11,883 nt of DNA from the NCBI GenBank assembly GCA_964428185.1, contig CAYRXH010000076.1:1-11883 (forward strand). Direction: 5' to 3'. Position 1 is the stretch's first letter, and each line of letters starts with the position of its first letter. This DNA is from CAYMAZ01 sp964428185 (GTDB taxonomy: Bacteria > Bacteroidota > Bacteroidia > Bacteroidales > DTU049). The position numbers and the translations under genes were made by a program. The notes beneath the pieces were generated by a model, which searched no databases, was not told the origin of the DNA, and saw only the letters and a program-made list of their open reading frames with translations. This document shows, piece after piece, positions 7,066 to 11,883 of this stretch.

Positions 7066-9393
7066 TTATTCCCGGAGAATGGTCAGAGAAGAATGATGGG
7101 TTTTGTCAATATAATAGAATATATAGTAGTATGTGCCATCAGCAAGATCACTACCATCCCATGAATTATCATAATCCTTCAGCTCAAAAACCAGTTTTCC
7201 CCATCTGTTAAATATCTGAAGAAGATTACTGGGGTATTTGTCAGCATTAGTGATAACGAGGTAATCATTAAACCCATCTCCGTTTGGAGTAATAATGTTC
7301 GGGAAATACAGAATATCATCAATTATATAAATTACTTTAGTAATGGTGTCATTACAACCGAAATCATTATAGACAATCAAAGTGGCATCATAATATGTTT
7401 CAACACTGGGATATGTGTGAACAACGGGCGGGGGGGAACTGCTTTCATCTCCGTCGCCAAAGATCCATTTCCAGTATTGTGAAGCGTAGTCTGAGTAGAA
7501 TGTGATTGTAGGATCATAGGTTTTCCCGATTTCAGGAACTGTATAAAAATCAGCATAAGCCTGAGCCCACACATTGATATAGTCGAAAAGTGTATCTGAA
7601 CTGACGCAACCATACTCATTGGTAAGAGTCAGTGTAATATCATAAATACCCTCATTGGTATATGTATAGGTTGGATTTTCTTGATTTGAAGTACTGCCGT
7701 TGCCGAAATTCCATGCCCACTGACTGATGTTGTTGTCAGGAGAATTCTCATTGAACTGAACGGTCATAGGAGCACATCCCTCAGTTGGAATTGCATCAAA
7801 TTCAACAACAGGGCTTGGGTTAACAGGAATGACAATACTATCCTGACCAAAACAACCGTTGTTGTCTGTTCCAACCACATAGTACGTGGTTGTGGTTCCA
7901 GGAAATACTGTAATGGGGTTGGTTGTTGAAGAAAGATTGGTCCACATGTATGTATTGGCACCTGCGGCTGTAAGTGTAGTTGAGTAGCCTTCACAGACAC
8001 CTTCTGGATCAGCAGTGATTGTTATATCAGGATCAGGAAATACTGTGACCGTAACACTGTCTTCGGCATTATATCCGCAAAGATCTGTAACTGTAACGGT
8101 ATATGTAGTGGTAACTGAAGGAGAAACAATAGGGTTCTGTCCGTTGCCTGCACCATTATCCCAGGTATAGGTAAACGGATCAAAACCATCCTGAGTTGTA
8201 ACACCAAGTTGCACCTGAGAAGCTGCTGATTCGCAAAAACTTGTTCCACCTGTTGCTACAGCAGTTGGAATCTGGTAGTCCCAGATGAAAATCTCGACAC
8301 TGTCACTGACACCGCATGTGTTGGTGAATACAAGATAAACTGTCTCATTTCCTTCGTAGATTGCATCAAATATGGGTGAAATTGGAAGTGTTGTAATGGT
8401 TTGTCCGGCAGGTATTGTAATATTGGTTGGTATAGCATTATAATCAACGCCGTTTATCGCTGTGCCGGTAATGGTATAGTTCAGGATAAAATCACTGGAA
8501 AGTGCCTGTGGAATCTGAAAATGTACAAGAGCGTCTGCACACCCTTCAACAGCAAAATTCTGACCACCGGGTACTGTATATTCAACATCGACAGTAAAGG
8601 CATTTGTTCCGAAACTGTTTGCTTCAAGAAAAACTGCTGAATCATATACTCCATCCCCTGCATCGGCAATAGCAATTTTAATATGATAATTGGCACAGGG
8701 AGTTACAACAAGCCAGGCTTCAAGCACGGTTGTAAAACCATCAAATACAATTGTTTGGCCATTAAGAGCCTGGTTGTCAACATAATAAATTGCATATGAA
8801 CCACTGTTAACATTATTAATTGCAACTGGAACTGCAGTTGATGGAATAAGAGCAATATTTGTGTTGGTATAAGTACCACCCAGAGGATTTGGACCGGTTA
8901 CAAAAAATCCAAAGACGTCATTAAAGCTGGACCCAACCCATTCTGGATATTCCTCTGAGCCAAAAACGTATCTGAATCTGATCGTGTCAGAAAGAGGAAA
9001 AAAGTCGAATTCAAGGATTGATGCATCATATGTTGTGTATCCGGGGATAAGAGTGTTTAATAATGCATCACCAGCTGAATAATTATTAGTGCTTGCAAAA
9101 TTTGTAACCGGACTTCCAATTGCTGGTGTGCCGTTGACAACTCCGGTTGACATAATAATTCCTTCTGTGAGTCCCAGATTAGTGGTAGTTCCTCCGGTCT
9201 GAAAATGTCCGATTGAATTGGCCGGGCCAACATAAGTGACATTGGAAACGGTGACACCACCTCCAAGAAGTACATTATTTACGTACCATTGGGGAGTTTG
9301 TCCGGTAGTAACAAGTAACTGTGCATGCACTGCTGCAGATGAAATGAATATCAGCAGAATTGCAAAAACCCGGAAAATGATTCGATGTTTCAT
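7066..9393 (-). CDS. Secreted choice-of-anchor L / PKD protein with type B (CHU_C) T9SS sorting domain
   Basis: A 775-residue exported protein. Residues 1-24 are a signal peptide (Lys/Arg start, hydrophobic core, AVHA before Q25). About 30-270 is a choice-of-anchor L type domain, recognisable from LEFDFFPLSDTIRFRYVFGSEEYPEWVGSSFNDVFGFFVTGP. About 280-372 is Calx-beta-like (TGTAINGVDYNAIPTNITIPAG then YEGNETVYL). Two Ig-like repeats follow (about 376-452 and 453-525), each with a TTTYTVT-type strand. Two PKD domains lie at about 526-608 (WAWNFGNGSTSNQENPTYTY) and 613-692 (WKWIFGDGDESSSPPPVVHT). The C-terminal 80 residues (about 696-775) are the CHU_C/type B sorting domain (PNIITPNGDGFND, FNRWGKLVFE, WDG, ADGTYYYIF), which directs export by type IX secretion. 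The role is probably surface display or adhesion; no catalytic domain is seen and the ligand is unknown. It is second in a probable operon, 11 bases after a paralogue. Confidence 0.9.
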   Translation of the reverse strand: MKHRIIFRVFAILLIFISSAAVHAQLLVTTGQTPQWYVNNVLLGGGVTVSNVTYVGPANSIGHFQTGGTTTNLGLTEGIIMSTGVVNGTPAIGSPVTNFASTNNYSAGDALLNTLIPGYTTYDASILEFDFFPLSDTIRFRYVFGSEEYPEWVGSSFNDVFGFFVTGPNPLGGTYTNTNIALIPSTAVPVAINNVNSGSYAIYYVDNQALNGQTIVFDGFTTVLEAWLVVTPCANYHIKIAIADAGDGVYDSAVFLEANSFGTNAFTVDVEYTVPGGQNFAVEGCADALVHFQIPQALSSDFILNYTITGTAINGVDYNAIPTNITIPAGQTITTLPISPIFDAIYEGNETVYLVFTNTCGVSDSVEIFIWDYQIPTAVATGGTSFCESAASQVQLGVTTQDGFDPFTYTWDNGAGNGQNPIVSPSVTTTYTVTVTDLCGYNAEDSVTVTVFPDPDITITADPEGVCEGYSTTLTAAGANTYMWTNLSSTTNPITVFPGTTTTYYVVGTDNNGCFGQDSIVIPVNPSPVVEFDAIPTEGCAPMTVQFNENSPDNNISQWAWNFGNGSTSNQENPTYTYTNEGIYDITLTLTNEYGCVSSDTLFDYINVWAQAYADFYTVPEIGKTYDPTITFYSDYASQYWKWIFGDGDESSSPPPVVHTYPSVETYYDATLIVYNDFGCNDTITKVIYIIDDILYFPNIITPNGDGFNDYLVITNADKYPSNLLQIFNRWGKLVFELKDYDNSWDGSDLADGTYYYIFYYIDKTHHSSLTILRE
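7229..7293. repeat. 65-base perfect repeat, copy 1 (sorting domain)
   Basis: Identical base for base to 9568-9632 and in the same orientation. It lies in a wider 95-base stretch (7199-7293 versus 9538-9632) with only two mismatches (7206 and 7228). It encodes part of the sorting domain around ITPNGDGFND. Confidence 0.95.
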
Positions 9394-9404
9394 ATGAAGA
9401 TGAT

Positions 9405-11753
9405 TTAATTTCTAAGAATTGTCAGAGTACCACTATAGGATTGGTCAAGGTATCTGAAAATATAATAATATGTTCCGTCTGCAAAATTCTCTCCGTCCCA
9501 TTGGTTATCATAGTCTTTCATTTCATAGATGAGTTTGCCCCATCGGTTAAATATCTGAAGAAGATTGCTGGGGTATTTGTCAGCATTAGTGATAACGAGG
9601 TAATCATTAAACCCATCTCCGTTTGGAGTAATGATATTTGGAAACACAAGAATGTCATCAATAATAATGACTGTTTTAGTGATTGAGTCTGCACAACCAT
9701 AGTCATTGTAAACTACAAGCTTAACATCATAATCTGCTTCTACAGCTGGGTATGTATGTTCAACAGGCGGAGGAGAAGTGCTGGTGGTCATGTCTCCGAA
9801 GTCCCAGAGCCAGTATTGGGCAATAGTACTCGAGAAAAACATGATTGTAGGTGCATATACCTTGCCGATTTCAGGAATGGTATAAAAATCTGCAACAGGT
9901 TGCGGGTAAACCTCAATATAATCAGTCATAACAATAGTGTCAAGGCAACCCTCAGGAGAAGTTACGATGAGAGAAATATCATACGTTCCCTCTCCGTTAA
10001 ATGTATGTGTGGGATTTTGTGCTGATGAAGTGCCACCATCTCCGAAATTCCAGTTCCACTGTGCTGCATCGTTTGAATTATCAGTAAATGCAACATCAAG
10101 AGGAGAACATCCACCAGTAGGGACAGCAGAGAACAAAGCCTCAGGACTTTCATTCACCGTGACAGTTACTTCGGCAGATGATGAACATACTCCGGTGTTA
10201 TCAGTTCCTGTAACCTGATATGTTGTTGTGGCAGAAGGAGAAACAACCAACGGATTGGATGTTGTGGAATTGCTCCACATGTAAAAAACTGCACCTGATG
10301 CTGTCACTGAAGCAGTTTCTCCTTCACAGATTGAAGGATTGGCAGGTGTAAATGTGATGACAGGTATTGCACTCACGTTCACGGTAATAGAAGCAGTGTT
10401 GGAGCATCCTGCGGCATCATAACCGGTCACGGTGTAAGTTGTGGTTGTTGAAGGGGAAACAGTTCTGGGATTATCAGTTGATGAGTCATTCCAGATAAAA
10501 CTATCTGCATTGGTTGCAATCAGTTGCGTCGTGTCACCTTCACATAAATTGGCAGGAACAGCAAACACTTCAACATCCGGGGGAGGATTAACAGTAATTG
10601 GAATATCAACAGAGCCAGTACAGGTGCCAAGTTGATCAGTGACAATAAGTGTATAGGTTGTCGATGTGGGCGGGGTGACCGTCACAACTGAGTCAGAAAT
10701 AAATGTCAAATTTGTGGTAGGTGTCCACCCGTAGTTATATGCTCCGCTGGCACTTATTGTCACTGATTCTCCCTGACAGATTGTATCAGATAACGGAGTC
10801 AAGACAAGATCAATGGGATTAGTCACAAATACAGTAATCTCATCAGTCACAGTAACCTGAGTTCCGTCACAATTGTCATAGACACACACAGCTGTATAAG
10901 TGGTTGTGTCTGTTGGAGAAACGGTTATTGTAGGATTGGTAGCTATCAGATTGGGTCCGTCATACCAGGAAATTGTATAATTAGGACTCCCGTTGGGTGT
11001 AAATCTCCAGGCTTCATTGGTGGCTGTCCATTGGCTTGTATTTCTGCCGGGTGCTGCCAGACCCACGGTGCCTGTTGAATTCTGTATTCCTACCACCGCA
11101 TTTCCACTGTTCCATGTAGGGCAGAGAGGCTTGTTCTGCATGTACACCTCAATTACATTTGTGGATTCATAAATGACAATCTGATGAGTGGCAAGCATGT
11201 AGTTGCATGAAGATGAGTACATTGCAACCTGATACCAGTTGACAACAAATGTCCGGCAAGGATAAGAACCCAGGACAGCCTGATACATTGATCCTGCTAC
11301 AGAAGGGTCAATATCATGGTAGGGTCCGAAAATTGAATTCAATGGGATTGCAGAAGAGGGACAAGAAGCGGTAAAAGACCATGGACAAAATCCTCCGGCA
11401 TTGGAAAGATCAAAGGTAATAACACCGTTTGAGCCGGCTACAATCTGATTGTACATATTCCCGTAATAGCAGAAATTGAATGGTAAAGCAATAATTCCTG
11501 ACCAGGTATCATCAATATTTACAAGAATAGGGGTTCCTGTATTATATGGATAGGGTGGGGCATAGGGAATGGAAGAAACAGCATAGGTGTTTGTCTGACC
11601 GGTATGAAGGGCAGTTGCTGTTAATTGTACACTTCCTGCACAGTTGATGATCTGATCGGGTCCAGCATTAACATTGGGGCATCCTGGTGCCTGTGCTTTT
11701 GAAAGTTGAATAATGAGAATGGTAAGTGCAATGGTGGTATAGATTCGTAGCAT
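9405..11753 (-). CDS. Secreted Ig-like/PKD protein with type B (CHU_C) T9SS sorting domain
   Basis: A 782-residue exported protein. Residues 1-20 are a signal peptide (hydrophobic core, KA before QAPGC). About 55-255 is a Cys-containing beta-rich module (PFNFCYYGNMYNQIVAGSNG, FGPYHDIDPS, VVNWYQVAMYS, QIVIYESTNVIEVYM, VVGIQNSTGTVGLAAPGRN) resembling the NIDO-like N-terminal region of other Bacteroidota surface proteins; the name is tentative. Four Ig-like repeats follow (about 256-312, 313-389, 390-461, 462-535), most with an ICEGE/LCEGD motif and a TTTTYTVTG strand. Two PKD domains are at about 536-616 (WNWNFGDGGTSSAQNPTHTF) and 618-697 (WLWDFGDMTTSTSPPPVEHT). Residues about 702-782 are the CHU_C/type B sorting domain. 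From the second PKD domain onward it is clearly homologous to its downstream neighbour at 7066-9393, while the N-terminal modules differ. It is the first gene of the probable operon. Ligand and function unknown; adhesion or a structural surface role is inferred. Confidence 0.9.
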   Translation of the reverse strand: MLRIYTTIALTILIIQLSKAQAPGCPNVNAGPDQIINCAGSVQLTATALHTGQTNTYAVSSIPYAPPYPYNTGTPILVNIDDTWSGIIALPFNFCYYGNMYNQIVAGSNGVITFDLSNAGGFCPWSFTASCPSSAIPLNSIFGPYHDIDPSVAGSMYQAVLGSYPCRTFVVNWYQVAMYSSSCNYMLATHQIVIYESTNVIEVYMQNKPLCPTWNSGNAVVGIQNSTGTVGLAAPGRNTSQWTATNEAWRFTPNGSPNYTISWYDGPNLIATNPTITVSPTDTTTYTAVCVYDNCDGTQVTVTDEITVFVTNPIDLVLTPLSDTICQGESVTISASGAYNYGWTPTTNLTFISDSVVTVTPPTSTTYTLIVTDQLGTCTGSVDIPITVNPPPDVEVFAVPANLCEGDTTQLIATNADSFIWNDSSTDNPRTVSPSTTTTYTVTGYDAAGCSNTASITVNVSAIPVITFTPANPSICEGETASVTASGAVFYMWSNSTTSNPLVVSPSATTTYQVTGTDNTGVCSSSAEVTVTVNESPEALFSAVPTGGCSPLDVAFTDNSNDAAQWNWNFGDGGTSSAQNPTHTFNGEGTYDISLIVTSPEGCLDTIVMTDYIEVYPQPVADFYTIPEIGKVYAPTIMFFSSTIAQYWLWDFGDMTTSTSPPPVEHTYPAVEADYDVKLVVYNDYGCADSITKTVIIIDDILVFPNIITPNGDGFNDYLVITNADKYPSNLLQIFNRWGKLIYEMKDYDNQWDGENFADGTYYYIFRYLDQSYSGTLTILRN
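9568..9632. repeat. 65-base perfect repeat, copy 2 (sorting domain)
   Basis: Second copy of the block at 7229-7293, offset by 2339 bases, in the matching place of the upstream paralogue's sorting domain. Synonymous positions are identical throughout the block, whereas the flanking coding DNA has diverged. Confidence 0.95.
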
Positions 11754-11810
11754 AGGGAGATAGTTTTTTTTTAGACTTGGGTTCTGTTTTAAAGTTTAAA
11801 AAAACATGTT

Positions 11811-11818
11811 CAAAATTA
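11811..11818 (-). promoter_or_regulatory. -7 box TAnnTTTG upstream of the surface-protein operon
   Basis: On the minus strand TAATTTTG matches the consensus, 57 bases before the ATG at 11753. A perfect 8-base palindrome, AACATGTT (11803-11810), abuts it at about the expected transcription start. No clear -33 element. The rest of 11754-11883 is AT-rich with no gene seen. Confidence 0.4.
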
Positions 11819-11883
11819 GTAAAATATTTTATGAATATAGAATTTGTTTATATGCAAATTTTTCAATACATGATTTTACCCAA

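Noticed and set aside
7884..10930. Repeated TTTTYTVTG-type segments suggesting a DNA tandem repeat array
   Set aside because: They are the equivalent strands of diverged Ig-like domains. The DNA copies differ clearly, so this is a protein-level repeat and not a CRISPR or satellite array.

Overview
The window looks like chromosomal DNA from a member of the Bacteroidota (exact lineage not determinable from the sequence). Three things point there: two large secreted PKD/Ig-like proteins that end in the 'gliding-motility/CHU_C' type B sorting domain of the type IX secretion system; AT-rich, mostly weak-Shine-Dalgarno start regions; and copies of the Bacteroidota -7 promoter box TAnnTTTG just upstream of most transcription units.

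Left part (1-6130): a partial serine hydrolase of the beta-lactamase/PBP type runs leftward off the edge. It is divergent from a rightward cluster of three closely spaced genes: sucA (2-oxoglutarate dehydrogenase E1), sucB (dihydrolipoyl succinyltransferase E2) and nadB (L-aspartate oxidase). SucA and SucB form two of the three subunits of the TCA-cycle 2-oxoglutarate dehydrogenase complex. E3 (lpd) and sucCD are not in the window. NadB starts de novo NAD synthesis, and its partners nadA and nadC are also absent. The first ATG of the longest reading frame for both sucA and sucB is not the best start; internal starts at 534 and 3338 fit the protein families and promoter positions.

Middle (6141-7065): a leftward single-domain polyphosphate kinase 2 (PPK2) lies tail to tail with nadB, 10 bases apart. 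Upstream of it is an intergenic gap holding a strong hairpin-plus-T-tract terminator that ends the next leftward unit.

Right part (7066-11753): two leftward genes, 11 bases apart and probably cotranscribed from a promoter near 11811, encode 782- and 775-residue exported proteins. They have unrelated N-terminal modules (a NIDO-like region versus choice-of-anchor L plus Calx-beta-like) but the same C-terminal half: Ig-like repeats, two PKD domains and a type B sorting domain. The sorting domains share 38 identical consecutive residues and a 65-base perfect DNA match, suggesting recent duplication or gene conversion. No type IX secretion genes, mobile elements, RNA genes or CRISPR arrays were seen.

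No clearly new system is evident. The most unusual points are the homogenised sorting domains, a peripheral subunit-binding domain in SucB lacking its usual glycine-rich loop, and a short Cys-rich tail on SucA.
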